Below, in pieces: positions 8,329 through 16,835 of a DNA stretch of 32,472 nt; within the stretch, counting starts at the first letter, position 1; each line of letters begins with the position of its first letter. Origin of the DNA: Akkermansiaceae bacterium (GTDB lineage Bacteria; Verrucomicrobiota; Verrucomicrobiia; Verrucomicrobiales; Akkermansiaceae); contig JALZUH010000126.1 in assembly GCA_023301645.1 (NCBI GenBank), forward strand, positions 1-32,472. The letters run 5' to 3'. The notes under the pieces are model-generated. The model saw nothing but the letters and a program-made list of their open reading frames with translations, searched no databases and was not told the origin of the DNA. Made by a program: the position numbers and the translations under genes.

Positions 8329-8832
8329 TTAAGCTCCTTTTTTCCAGTCTTCGATGCGGTCAGCGTGTGCTGCGAAGAGTGCTTCTGTGCAGTCGTGGAT
8401 CTCGATAGATGAGATCTCGTCGCCTTGTCTGATGGAGTCGACTACGTCTTGTCCTTCTGTGACTTCGCCGAAGACAGTGTGCTTACCGTTAAGGTGTGGT
8501 GTAGGGCCGTGTGTGACGAAGAACTGTGAGCCATTGGTGTTTGGTCCAGCATTAGCCATTGAGAGGATGCCTGCCTTGTCGTGCTTGAGGTGTGGCTTGC
8601 ATTCGCATTCGAACTTGTAGCCAGGGCCACCCATGCCAGTGCCTGTAGGGTCGCCGCCTTGGATCATGAAGTCGGAGATTACGCGGTGGAAGGTGAGGCC
8701 GTCATAGAAGCCACGGCTAGCTAGGCTGAGAAAGCTAGCGCATGTTACTTGTGCGTCAGCGGCAAACATGCGAACTTTGAGAGCTCCCTTGCTTGTATTC
8801 ATTGTAATGTTGATGTCTTTGATTTCACTCAT
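8329..8832 (-). CDS. Cyclophilin-type peptidyl-prolyl cis-trans isomerase
   Basis: This enzyme catalyses cis-trans isomerisation of Xaa-Pro bonds during protein folding. From [11 protein letters not shown] it has 167 residues, matching cytosolic bacterial PpiB proteins; an upstream in-frame ATG at 8871 would add 13 unlikely residues. The cyclophilin core is intact: [19 protein letters not shown] carries the catalytic Arg and the Phe and Gln of the proline pocket, and [17 protein letters not shown] and [12 protein letters not shown] complete it. The latter has His where cyclosporin-sensitive eukaryotic forms have Trp. The C-terminus ends in a lineage-specific helix ([12 protein letters not shown]). 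There is no signal peptide, so it should be cytoplasmic. It is divergent from the EboD-like gene across 118 bp. Confidence 0.96.
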   Translation of the reverse strand: MSEIKDINITMNTSKGALKVRMFAADAQVTCASFLSLASRGFYDGLTFHRVISDFMIQGGDPTGTGMGGPGYKFECECKPHLKHDKAGILSMANAGPNTNGSQFFVTHGPTPHLNGKHTVFGEVTEGQDVVDSIRQGDEISSIEIHDCTEALFAAHADRIEDWKKGA

Positions 8833-8950
8833 GTCGCTGGTAGAAAAAACACGAATCGAGGTGATCTGCACGGTTTTTTTGACGGTGAAGGCTATCTTTT
8901 TGAAACAAGGTCTATCATTAAGCGTATATTAGCGTAACTTCCCTCTATCA

Positions 8951-10144
8951 ATGAACGGTCAAGATTTCCAAATCAAACTCAACACCCCCCACCGCGTCCG
9001 CTTTACTCGTGGTGCTTTTGAACTGAGTAATACCTTACTGGGTGATCTCTTGGAGAACAATGGACAGGCTAATACTAAGGTGATTGCTTTCATCGATCAA
9101 GGCGTGGCTGCGGCTCTGCCTCATTTGGAGGCTGAGATTAGTGCGTATCTGGAGGCGATGGAGGGCTTTGTATCCTGTGGCACTGTCGTGCAGGAGGGTG
9201 GCGAGGTTTGTAAGCGTGATATGACGACCTTGCAGAAGGCGTGGGATATCATCGAGGAGAAGGGTATTGATCGTCATTCATATATTCTCTGTATCGGTGG
9301 TGGCGCCTATCTCGATGTGATCGGTATGGCTGCAGCTACGGCTCACCGTGGCATTCGCTTGGTTCGCCTGCCGACGACGACATTATCGCAGGATGATAGT
9401 GGTGTCGGGGTTAAGAATGGCATTAATGCCTATGGCAAAAAGAATTTCTTGGGGACATTCGCTATTCCTTATGCGGTGGTTAATGACTTTAATTTCCTAC
9501 ATCAGCAGCCAGTGGAGGAGCGCCGTGCGGGGCTCATCGAGGCGGTGAAGGTGGCACTGGTAAGAGATGGCGATTTCTTCTGCTGGATCGAGCAGAATGC
9601 TGGGCTGCTAGCAGAGCTCGATCGTGACGTCCTCGAGCAGGCCGTTGAGAGGTCAGCTATTTTACATGCTGAGCATATCACTTACGGGGGGGATCCATTT
9701 GAGACGGGTAATAATCGCCCGCTAGATTACGGCCACTGGTCCGCCCATAAGATCGAGCAGCTTACTGACTTCGCCGTGAGTCATGCTGAGGCTGTGGCCA
9801 TCGGTGTGGCCATTGATACGGTCTATGCTTGGAAGTCTGGCCTACTTGACCGTGAGGATGCTCACCGTATTCTTCATGTTATTACAACTCTGCAGCTCCC
9901 CCTCTGGCATCCTTGCCTAGAGATGGTGTATTCAGAAGGGACTTGCCCGGGTGATACTTGTCCCACGGCCCATTCGGATGTTGGTCGTAGGGTGCTCTAC
10001 CGAGGGTTAGAGGAGTTTCGCGAGCATCTCGGTGGCGAGCTGACGCTCCTACTCCTCAAGGGGATCGGTGTCGGCGAGAATGTGCACGAGATGGATGAGT
10101 CTCGACTCGATGAGTCGATTAGCCTGCTGAAAGCCTGGACTTAA
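8951..10144 (+). CDS. 3-dehydroquinate synthase-family sugar phosphate cyclase, EboD-like
   Basis: This 397-residue protein is a NAD- and metal-dependent sugar phosphate cyclase. It has the NAD-binding GGGAYLD (116-122), PTTTLSQDDSGVGVKNG, and the three expected metal ligands: E197 (AGLIEAVKVAL), H262 (LDYGHWSAHKIE) and H278 (VSHAEAVAIG). The wording (DSGVGVKNGINAYGKKNFLGTF, and GLEEFREHLGGELT followed by VHEMD near the end) resembles EboD of the ebo operons more than classical AroB, which is shorter and reads LNFGHTFGHA. AroB makes 3-dehydroquinate from DAHP; the EboD substrate is not established. No other ebo gene is in the window, so here it stands alone. Its end overlaps the class IV PLP gene by 26 bp, tail to tail. 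The family call is firm; the substrate is open. Confidence 0.88.
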   Translation: MNGQDFQIKLNTPHRVRFTRGAFELSNTLLGDLLENNGQANTKVIAFIDQGVAAALPHLEAEISAYLEAMEGFVSCGTVVQEGGEVCKRDMTTLQKAWDIIEEKGIDRHSYILCIGGGAYLDVIGMAAATAHRGIRLVRLPTTTLSQDDSGVGVKNGINAYGKKNFLGTFAIPYAVVNDFNFLHQQPVEERRAGLIEAVKVALVRDGDFFCWIEQNAGLLAELDRDVLEQAVERSAILHAEHITYGGDPFETGNNRPLDYGHWSAHKIEQLTDFAVSHAEAVAIGVAIDTVYAWKSGLLDREDAHRILHVITTLQLPLWHPCLEMVYSEGTCPGDTCPTAHSDVGRRVLYRGLEEFREHLGGELTLLLLKGIGVGENVHEMDESRLDESISLLKAWT

Positions 10145-10982
10145 TCATGCTTTGGTAAGCATGGGCGAGCTGCTCGGTGATAGGTGCAGGTTGTTCTTTC
10201 TCACCGAGTAATACAGCCTGCTGGACTCCTCTGATGGAGCTGGTGATAAATATTTCATCAGCCCTCTTCACGTCTATAGGTCGTAGTGATGTTTCTACGA
10301 GTGAGATGCGGAGTTTTGCGGCTAGGTCGATAATGGCTGCGCGAGTTACCCCTGCTAGGCAGCCGCTGTGGAGAAAGGGCGTGTATAGGGTGCCGTCTTT
10401 TTGGATGAAGACATTAGACATCGTAGCTTCTGCTAAGCTGCCTTGTTGATTATAGACGAGGGCTTCATCTGCACCTTCGGCTAGGGCGTGGCGGTATGCG
10501 ATAACGCGCATCGCGTATGATGCAGACTTCACACGAGAGAGTGGTGATTTCTCATCGATGAGGTATGGCGACTGAATGAGCTTAGCTATTTGGGCTGCTT
10601 TGGTAGTATTAGCAGACTGATCTATGGCGACAGCGGTGACGATGGTGTTCCCCGTCTCCTCACCACCAGATAGCGGGTTTACTCCCCCGCTTACCGATAC
10701 TCTAACACGGGATTTTTGAGTGGTTAGCTCATTAGCATGGAGCACTTCTGAGATGGCTTGAGAAACGGTGTCTTGGGCTGGAAGGTTGATGCCTCCTATG
10801 GTTTCTGCACCTGCTGTGAGCCTTTGGTAATGCTCTGGATACATGGCGACTTCGCCGTCGCAGGCAAGCATGGTTTCAAAAACACCCAGCCCTACTGATA
10901 GGCCTAGGTCAAATGGTGACACGCGCACTTCATCAGCAGGCATTAGCTTGCCATTGATCCAGACTTGTTGACTTTTACTCAT
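10119..10982 (-). CDS. Class IV PLP-dependent enzyme (4-amino-4-deoxychorismate lyase / branched-chain aminotransferase family)
   Basis: This is a fold-type IV PLP enzyme of 287 residues, the usual size. It shows FDLGLSVGLGVFETM (25-38), the Schiff-base lysine K152 in SRVKSASYAM, the PLP-contacting E185 in SLAEATMSNVFI, and SGCLAGVTR (206-214) for phosphate binding. The EATMSNVF stretch and short length fit aminodeoxychorismate lyase (PabC, which makes 4-aminobenzoate for folate), but branched-chain or D-amino acid aminotransferases share this fold. The next gene upstream on the same strand is a class III aminotransferase 28 bp away, so the two are probably one transcript. The 3' end overlaps the convergent cyclase gene by 26 bp, which leaves no room for separate terminators. 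Confidence 0.88.
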   Translation of the reverse strand: MSKSQQVWINGKLMPADEVRVSPFDLGLSVGLGVFETMLACDGEVAMYPEHYQRLTAGAETIGGINLPAQDTVSQAISEVLHANELTTQKSRVRVSVSGGVNPLSGGEETGNTIVTAVAIDQSANTTKAAQIAKLIQSPYLIDEKSPLSRVKSASYAMRVIAYRHALAEGADEALVYNQQGSLAEATMSNVFIQKDGTLYTPFLHSGCLAGVTRAAIIDLAAKLRISLVETSLRPIDVKRADEIFITSSIRGVQQAVLLGEKEQPAPITEQLAHAYQSMIKSRLSAG

Positions 10983-11010
10983 GGGTGTTTGATCAATTGT
11001 TTTCGCTCAC

Positions 11011-12318
11011 TTACTGTGAGCAGAGGGTTAAGATTCGATCTAGTCGCGCTACGATGTGGTCTAGCTCATCGTCAGTGAGCGTGAAGGGTGGAGTGAAGGC
11101 TAATACATTACCATGAGCGCCATCTGCTAACATGAAGATGCCCTGCTGCATCATTTCGGTGAGTATTCGTCCGCAGATGTCACCTGCGGGTGATCTGTCT
11201 GGGTGGATTAGCTCGATACCGATCATGAGCCCCCTGCCCCGTATTTCTTTAATCAGTGGGCTTTCTAGATTCTTGAGTAAGCGCAGTAGGTAGGCACTGC
11301 GCTCGCTGACTAGCTCTGCTGTAGTTGACTTACCATGCTCGCGTAGTGAGGCGACTGCCATAGCACAGCCCACGGGATTGCCCAAAAAGGTGCTGGTATG
11401 AAGTGCTTCGCCTTCCGACTCTGGCCAGTAGTCCATGATCTCAGCCTTTCCAATACAGGCGGAGATGGGGTAGCCACCACTCATGGACTTTGCCACGCAG
11501 ATGATATCAGGTGTGACTTCCTCCCAGTCACAGGCAAAAAGTTTGCCCGTGCGATTAAAACCACTAAAAATTTCATCGAAAATCAAGACTACTTGGTGCT
11601 CGTCACACCAGTCTCTGAGTATCTGCAAGAATCCTTCTGGTGGCACGATCTTACCACCCCGCCCTTGGATAGGCTCGACGATAAGAGCACCCATTGCGCT
11701 GCTGTCGATGGCGCCTAGCTGACTCTTGAGTAATGCTAGATCGGCTGTTTTTCTTGGGAAATCAAGGAGTTCTCGCAGTGGTGCGAGCTGGTCGACGAAG
11801 GGTAGACGAAATTTCTCTAAGCCACTTCCAAGTAGTGCTCCGTAGCCAAGGCCGTGGTAGCTATCTTGAAAGCAGATGATGCCTGCTTTAGCCGTTACCA
11901 TGTAGGCGGTCTTGAGAGCTGATTCGACAGCCTCTGAGCCAGAGTTACTTAGGGTTGTTTTTCCGCGATTTGATGAGCCACCCCATCGCTCGAAGGTCAT
12001 CTCTGAGAGGAGCTTGCACACTTCTAGCTTGAGGGCTGTAGGGTGCACATCCCCCATGGCGTGAATCATTTCGCCAGACTGATCGCGCATTGCCTGAGCA
12101 GACCAGCCGTGCCCGAGTCCCGCTACGCCAAATGCCGCAGTGAGGTCGAGGTATCGATTGCCGTCTTCGTCCCAGACATTACAGCCTTCAGCTTTTTTCC
12201 AGAAAACAGGCCAGTTAGCTGCCGTGAATGTGACATTACGGCATTCGTATTGCTTTAAGTCCTTGGCTAGCTGGAGTGAGCGCGGACCAGGTATCTCAGT
12301 GATGAGCTGTGGTAGCAT
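11011..12318 (-). CDS. Class III PLP-dependent aminotransferase
   Basis: This is a fold-type I, class III (omega) aminotransferase of 435 residues, a usual length. The PLP site is complete: NSGSEAVESALK (phosphate), SYHGLGYGAL, VEPIQGRGG (E215), IFDEIFSGFNRTG (D248, to the ring nitrogen) and K277 in CVAKSMSGGYPISA, with HTSTFLGNPVGCA supplying the partner-subunit Thr. Relatives include 4-aminobutyrate, acetylornithine and diaminopelargonate aminotransferases; the motifs point to a GabT-like acetyl-ornithine/GABA group without fixing the donor. Partnership with the class IV enzyme 28 bp downstream suggests a shared amino acid pathway, which is inference. A 67-bp gap separates it from the upstream lipoprotein gene on the same strand. 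Confidence 0.92.
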   Translation of the reverse strand: MLPQLITEIPGPRSLQLAKDLKQYECRNVTFTAANWPVFWKKAEGCNVWDEDGNRYLDLTAAFGVAGLGHGWSAQAMRDQSGEMIHAMGDVHPTALKLEVCKLLSEMTFERWGGSSNRGKTTLSNSGSEAVESALKTAYMVTAKAGIICFQDSYHGLGYGALLGSGLEKFRLPFVDQLAPLRELLDFPRKTADLALLKSQLGAIDSSAMGALIVEPIQGRGGKIVPPEGFLQILRDWCDEHQVVLIFDEIFSGFNRTGKLFACDWEEVTPDIICVAKSMSGGYPISACIGKAEIMDYWPESEGEALHTSTFLGNPVGCAMAVASLREHGKSTTAELVSERSAYLLRLLKNLESPLIKEIRGRGLMIGIELIHPDRSPAGDICGRILTEMMQQGIFMLADGAHGNVLAFTPPFTLTDDELDHIVARLDRILTLCSQ

Positions 12319-12385
12319 AGAAATACGATATGATCTTCAATGTGGTGTTCAACAAATGGTAGCTGAAAAATGATAGGTTACTTGG

Positions 12386-12982
12386 TTATTTCCAAGCGAT
12401 ATGAATATGTCTGTCATGCCCTTTGCTGCCAGGTCCAAGCACTTCTGTAGCACCTCTTTGGCGACAAATATTCATAAACTCTCTGTAGTAGGCTTTGCCG
12501 TATCCGACTTTCACACCATTGATACGGTCAACATCGAAGGCGACACCACGGTAGTGGCGAGAGTTTCTGCTGTGTGAGCCGCCGGCGATTTCAGTGACGT
12601 GATATGACCAGCCTTTTACATCAGCCATGTAGAGCATGGTTTGGAGCATTCTTTTATCGAGCTTTGCGTAGCCACCAGGTGCATTACCATAGCTACTGAG
12701 GCGAGCACTGTAGCCACGTGATGCAGAAGAAATATTATGATACGCTGTCGCAGTGTCTACTCGACCACTGACATGCCCGCGCATGAGCTTGATCTTAGGG
12801 TGGTGTAGGATGCGGGTTGCTAGTTGAGCTATTGAGCCTTTGATTTCAGAGGGCTTAGTGATCTTTGGAGCTGGCTTAGGCACGACCTTAGGAGAGGCAA
12901 TAGGGGTCGAGGTGCAAGCACTAGTAATCACTAGACTAGCGACGAGCGGGATAAACTTTAACTTCTTAATAAAGATACGCAT
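12386..12982 (-). CDS. M15/DUF882-like peptidoglycan peptidase lipoprotein
   Basis: This 198-residue protein has a lipoprotein signal (MRIFIKKLKF, then VITSAC with lipid-modified C23) and a Thr/Pro/Lys-rich linker to about residue 50. The C-terminal domain has the zinc-binding layout of the DD-peptidase/hedgehog fold seen in peptidase M15 and DUF882: SRHYRGVAFDVD supplies H143 and D150, and HDRHIHIAW supplies H192 or H194. Such enzymes cleave peptide stem bonds in peptidoglycan. The lipid anchor places it at the inner face of the outer membrane or the outer face of the inner membrane. Enzymatic activity is inferred from the motif only. It may head the transcript that includes the two PLP enzymes. 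Confidence 0.8.
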   Translation of the reverse strand: MRIFIKKLKFIPLVASLVITSACTSTPIASPKVVPKPAPKITKPSEIKGSIAQLATRILHHPKIKLMRGHVSGRVDTATAYHNISSASRGYSARLSSYGNAPGGYAKLDKRMLQTMLYMADVKGWSYHVTEIAGGSHSRNSRHYRGVAFDVDRINGVKVGYGKAYYREFMNICRQRGATEVLGPGSKGHDRHIHIAWK

Positions 12983-13130
12983 ATGAAAAGGAAGGTGGCT
13001 AAAGTGAGCTCATTAGTCAATTCGTCAAAAAAGATTGTTCTCAAAACAGATACCATATCCAGATCCTGCTAATCTAGATACGGGTCATAGAGGACTGCTT
13101 CCCTTAGAGTAAATGCTAGCACGGTAGCGA

Positions 13131-14981
13131 TTACTTGTATTGAGGGTCGGTGAGCGTTTTTAGAAATGCAATCAGGGCATCAATATCAGACTTAGGCAGA
13201 TTTAATCCTCCTTTAGGGTGCTTGGCCAGATTCGGATCAAGGTTTTCGGTTCGTAGCACGCCTGAATTGTAATGCTCAAGAACCTCTTCCAGTGAGCCGA
13301 AGCGACCATCGTGCATATAAGGGGCTGTAAGGGCGATGTTTCTTAGTGATGGAGTGCTGAATTTATAGCGATCACTGCGCTTCCATGTTGTCGCCTCTAG
13401 TCCTATGTCGTCATGACCGCCTAGCCCATTATTATGAAATCGATGATCGGTAAATAGCGCACCACCGTGACAGTGGAAACAATCCGCACCATAGCTACCG
13501 GAGCGCGGCTCGTATTCGCTAAAGAATAACTCGAAGCCGCGCTGCTCTTCTTTACTGAGCTCAACTTCCCCCTTCATGGCTTGGTCAAAGCGTGATTGAT
13601 AGGAGGTGAGACTCAGCAGGTAGGCTTCCAAGGCGAGGGCCACCTTCTCGGCTGTGACTTCTGTTTTTTGGACATCAGCACTGTTGTTATCCGTGCTATC
13701 ACTATTACCAAAGGCTTTGGCGAATTCATTAGGGTAGTTTTCTTCTGCCTTCCTCGCTACATTTTCTAGAGTTTCGCCCATTTCACGTGGATCTTGTAGT
13801 GGATCAAGCACCTGTTCCCGTAGTGACGGCGCACTTCCATCCCAGAAAAACCGTTGTTTCCAAGCGAGATTAAACAAGGGCATGGAGTGTCGGGCGCCTG
13901 TATGCCCGTCAACTCCCTCGCTGAATGTCCTAGCGTCAGAGAATGCTAATGCGAAGTCATGACATGACGCGCAAGAAATAGTGCCGTCACGAGATAGCGA
14001 GGCATCATGGAAGAGCTTTTCGCCAAGATCAACCCTACTTACTAAGAGTGGGTTATCGAGTGGTAGATCGGGTATGGGGAAACGAGCTGACATCTTGAAG
14101 GGAAAGCCTACAGGGTTTGCTGGCAAGTAGAGTGGTTTGAGCTTTTCTTTAGCTGGGCGTGGTGTGGCATCACTCACACCTACAACGGCAAATGCAGTGG
14201 CCATATTTACATTCAGAGCCTTAGCGATCTCATCCCCCTGCTTCGAGTGAGTGGAGTCACCCGTCGTGCCAAAGGAAATCCTTTGCGCGCCATGAAAGAG
14301 AGACTGCAGATCAAAGCTCAGCCCTATCTGTGAGGTGCTTGTGGTTGTCGACTTTAGCTGAAGGGACACGGGGAGCTCGATGCGTTTACGGTTCCAGTCA
14401 TTGGCGTAATGGTAGACGTAGCCGCTGAGTTCCTTGTCCTGCTTTCTGTAGCGCCCTTCTAATGCCATGAAGATATAGCCATCCTGCCATGTCCAGTGGA
14501 GGTTGTTTAAATGAGTATTAAGCGGGTGGTCGGCTGGGTATTGAGTGGGGTCAGCATGATTGACACTCTCAGGGACCCCGATAGAAAAGGCAATAGCCTG
14601 ATACTCGCCGTCAGGCACTCCTGTGAGATGAATACTTGTCATCCGCTTCTCCAGATCGATCAGTGCATATTGATCGGGTAGCGAAACCCACTCACCGTCA
14701 GGGGTCGAAAGGGAGAATCCACTAAGTAGGTAGCTTAGACGCGTCACAGAAAACACCTCTCCTGCTCGGTAGCTAAGTGAGTCCAAGGCTAGGCGCTTAC
14801 CATCATAGCGGTGCTCTATTTCGATTCTTAAGCCCCCCTTCTCTGCTTTAGTCGCGGCGGGTATAATCGCTAGACTTCCTATAGCCACTATGATCATAGC
14901 AACTACTGAGTCTAGGGGATACCGCTTGCTCAAACCCTGCACGTCATTAACCTCACATAATAAGACCTCATCTGCAAGCAC
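13131..14981 (-). CDS. MbnP-like domain fused to di-haem cytochrome c peroxidase (MbnH/MauG-like)
   Basis: One 616-residue exported polypeptide joins two proteins that are normally separate. Residues about 19-46 form a Sec signal (SKRYPLDSVV, hydrophobic core, ATKA). Residues about 50-270 are MbnP-like: LSYLLSGFSL, IAFSIGVPESVNHADP, and HWTWQDGYIFMALEG with W163 and W165. Residues about 290-616 are a di-haem peroxidase with two CxxCH sites, C337-H341 (CASCH) and C501-H505 (CFHCH), a probable inter-haem Trp (W380 in FFWDGSA), and TPSLRNIALTAPYMHDGRF (Y555 or M556 as a possible distal ligand). In methanotrophs MbnH oxidises a tryptophan of the copper protein MbnP to kynurenine; the fusion implies an intramolecular substrate. 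The N-domain has no cysteine. The start is uncertain: ATG 14981, GTG or TTG codons just downstream, or ATG 14897. No terminator is seen. Confidence 0.88.
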   Translation of the reverse strand: MLADEVLLCEVNDVQGLSKRYPLDSVVAMIIVAIGSLAIIPAATKAEKGGLRIEIEHRYDGKRLALDSLSYRAGEVFSVTRLSYLLSGFSLSTPDGEWVSLPDQYALIDLEKRMTSIHLTGVPDGEYQAIAFSIGVPESVNHADPTQYPADHPLNTHLNNLHWTWQDGYIFMALEGRYRKQDKELSGYVYHYANDWNRKRIELPVSLQLKSTTTSTSQIGLSFDLQSLFHGAQRISFGTTGDSTHSKQGDEIAKALNVNMATAFAVVGVSDATPRPAKEKLKPLYLPANPVGFPFKMSARFPIPDLPLDNPLLVSRVDLGEKLFHDASLSRDGTISCASCHDFALAFSDARTFSEGVDGHTGARHSMPLFNLAWKQRFFWDGSAPSLREQVLDPLQDPREMGETLENVARKAEENYPNEFAKAFGNSDSTDNNSADVQKTEVTAEKVALALEAYLLSLTSYQSRFDQAMKGEVELSKEEQRGFELFFSEYEPRSGSYGADCFHCHGGALFTDHRFHNNGLGGHDDIGLEATTWKRSDRYKFSTPSLRNIALTAPYMHDGRFGSLEEVLEHYNSGVLRTENLDPNLAKHPKGGLNLPKSDIDALIAFLKTLTDPQYK

Positions 14982-14996
14982 ATCAGTAGGCTCTTG

Positions 14997-15010
14997 ATGC
15001 CCTCGGGCAT
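14997..15010. promoter_or_regulatory. Palindrome upstream of the MbnP-MbnH fusion gene
   Basis: ATGCCC-TC-GGGCAT is a perfect inverted repeat with a two-base centre, too tight for an RNA hairpin and more like a dimeric repressor site. It lies 16 bp upstream of the furthest start of the fusion gene, within the 158-bp divergent region shared with pgi. Operator function is inference. Confidence 0.3.
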
Positions 15011-15139
15011 TGTTTATCGATATTTAAGTATTTGTCTAAGCTTGCGTCATCATGCCTTCCTATCAATCGTTGTTTGTCATCATTTTACTTAATGAAGTAA
15101 GCACTTGTCATTCCCCTCAGTCATCATCTATATGCAGGT

Positions 15140-16711
15140 ATGCCTACGTCACAAAATTGGTCGTCTTTCCAAGACTCACTTACTCGTTACCCTGAGCTGG
15201 GATTCTCTATTGATAGCTCGCGTATGGATCTGCCAAAGGATCTAGCAGACTCAATGTCTCATGAAGTCACTCGTGCCTTCGACGGAATTAAAGCTATTGA
15301 AGCAGGTGAGATCATGAATCCTGATGAAGGGCGTATGGTCGGTCACTACTGGCTTCGCAATGCTGACTTAGCACCTACTGAAGAGCTCAAGAAGCAGATC
15401 ACAGAGCCGATTGCAGCACTCAAGGACTTCGCCGGAAAAATCCATAGCGGGGAAATTAAAGCACCACAGGGTGGCAAGTTCACCAACTTACTCATCATCG
15501 GCATTGGTGGCTCAGCGCTAGGCCCACAGTTCATCTATGAGGCACTTGGTGCTAGTAGCCCTTTGCAGACATTCTTCTTCGACAACACAGATCCAGCAGG
15601 CATGGACGCTGAACTCGGTCGTATCGGTAACACGACAGGTGGACTAGCCCAGACACTTGCCCTCGTAGTATCGAAGTCAGGAGGAACTGCCGAGACGCGC
15701 AATGGCATGCTCGAAGCTCAAAACGCATTCCAGCAAGCAGGTCTCAACTTCGGCGAGCAAGCCGCAGCCATCACAGGCGAGGGCTCAAAGCTCTATAACT
15801 TCGCAAAGGAAAACAACTTCATCACCACATTCCCTATGGAAGACTGGGTCGGCGGACGCTGCTCAGTGATGTCTACAGTAGGCCTTGTGCCAGCAGCTCT
15901 CCAAGGACTCGACATTGATAGCTTACTCTCAGGAGCAGCTGCAATGGATGCCAAGACCCGCGTAGCTGACGTCTCATCCAATGCCGCTATGCAGCTCGCA
16001 CTAGCGTGGCACCATGCTGGTAATGGCAAAGGTGAAAAAGACATGGTTGTCCTCCCCTACAAGGACTCACTGGTTCTCTTCTCTAAATACCTACAGCAGC
16101 TCGTCATGGAGTCACTCGGCAAGGAGCATGACCTCGATGGCAATGTCGTCAATCAAGGTATTGCCGTCTACGGCAACAAAGGATCAACAGATCAGCACGC
16201 CTACGTGCAGCAGCTACGTGACGGTGTGCCAAACTTCTTCGCTACCTTCATCGAAGTTCGCAAAGGCAGAGATGGTGCCAGTGTCGAAGTCGATCCGAAC
16301 ACCACCGCCGAGGACTACCTACAAGGATTCCTTCGAGGCACCCGCACCGCACTCTACGAGAGCGGGCGTAAGTCGATCACTATTTCTATTGAGGAAGTTA
16401 CAGCTGAGACGATCGGTGCTCTCATCGCGCTCTTTGAGCGAGCAGTATCCATCTATGGCCTACTCGTAAACATCAATGCCTACCACCAGCCAGGCGTGGA
16501 GGCAGGAAAAGCAGCCGCAGGCGTATTCCTTGAGCTCCTTGGAAAAGTCAAAGTTGAACTCAGCTCAGAAGCACAAACCGCAGAACAGGTCGCAGCGAAG
16601 ATTTCTGCTGACCCCGAAAACGTCTTCCACTGCCTCAATCACTTAGCTGCCAATGGTTCAGTTAGTGTAAGCCATGGTGCTACAGCCGCAGCAGACACCT
16701 TCCAATCCTAA
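15140..16711 (+). CDS. pgi: Glucose-6-phosphate isomerase
   Basis: Pgi interconverts glucose 6-phosphate and fructose 6-phosphate in glycolysis and gluconeogenesis. The 523-residue protein is complete. Its two SIS domains show the sugar-phosphate loops LLIIGIGGSALGPQ (117-130) and VVSKSGGTAETRNG (176-189). The catalytic Glu is E324 in QQLVMESLGKEHDLDG and the ring-opening His is H353 in GNKGSTDQHAYVQQLRDG. A lysine-containing ring-proximal segment near residue 475 (HQPGVEAGKAAA) is also present. It is divergent from the MbnP-MbnH gene and is followed by a hairpin before carA on the same strand. No ribosome binding site precedes the ATG; another ATG eight bases upstream is out of frame. Confidence 0.97.
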   Translation: MPTSQNWSSFQDSLTRYPELGFSIDSSRMDLPKDLADSMSHEVTRAFDGIKAIEAGEIMNPDEGRMVGHYWLRNADLAPTEELKKQITEPIAALKDFAGKIHSGEIKAPQGGKFTNLLIIGIGGSALGPQFIYEALGASSPLQTFFFDNTDPAGMDAELGRIGNTTGGLAQTLALVVSKSGGTAETRNGMLEAQNAFQQAGLNFGEQAAAITGEGSKLYNFAKENNFITTFPMEDWVGGRCSVMSTVGLVPAALQGLDIDSLLSGAAAMDAKTRVADVSSNAAMQLALAWHHAGNGKGEKDMVVLPYKDSLVLFSKYLQQLVMESLGKEHDLDGNVVNQGIAVYGNKGSTDQHAYVQQLRDGVPNFFATFIEVRKGRDGASVEVDPNTTAEDYLQGFLRGTRTALYESGRKSITISIEEVTAETIGALIALFERAVSIYGLLVNINAYHQPGVEAGKAAAGVFLELLGKVKVELSSEAQTAEQVAAKISADPENVFHCLNHLAANGSVSVSHGATAAADTFQS

Positions 16712-16738
16712 GACAATATACGCAGTCTGTAAAATTCT

Positions 16739-16778
16739 GTGCAGAAGAAGCAACTTGTGGCTTGATTCTTCTGCGCAC
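16739..16778 (+). terminator. Hairpin between pgi and carA
   Basis: GTGCAGAAGAA (16739-16749) pairs with TTCTTCTGC-GC-AC (16766-16778), with a two-base bulge and a 16-base loop. It lies 28 bp after the pgi stop and 58 bp before carA. A weak pyrimidine run follows rather than a T tract, so it may be a factor-dependent or processed 3' end, or a structured carA leader. Confidence 0.4.
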
Positions 16779-16835
16779 CTTTCTACAGTGCGCCCGCCTA
16801 GGCAGAAAACTTGCTGAGGCCACCTAAAAGTTCTC

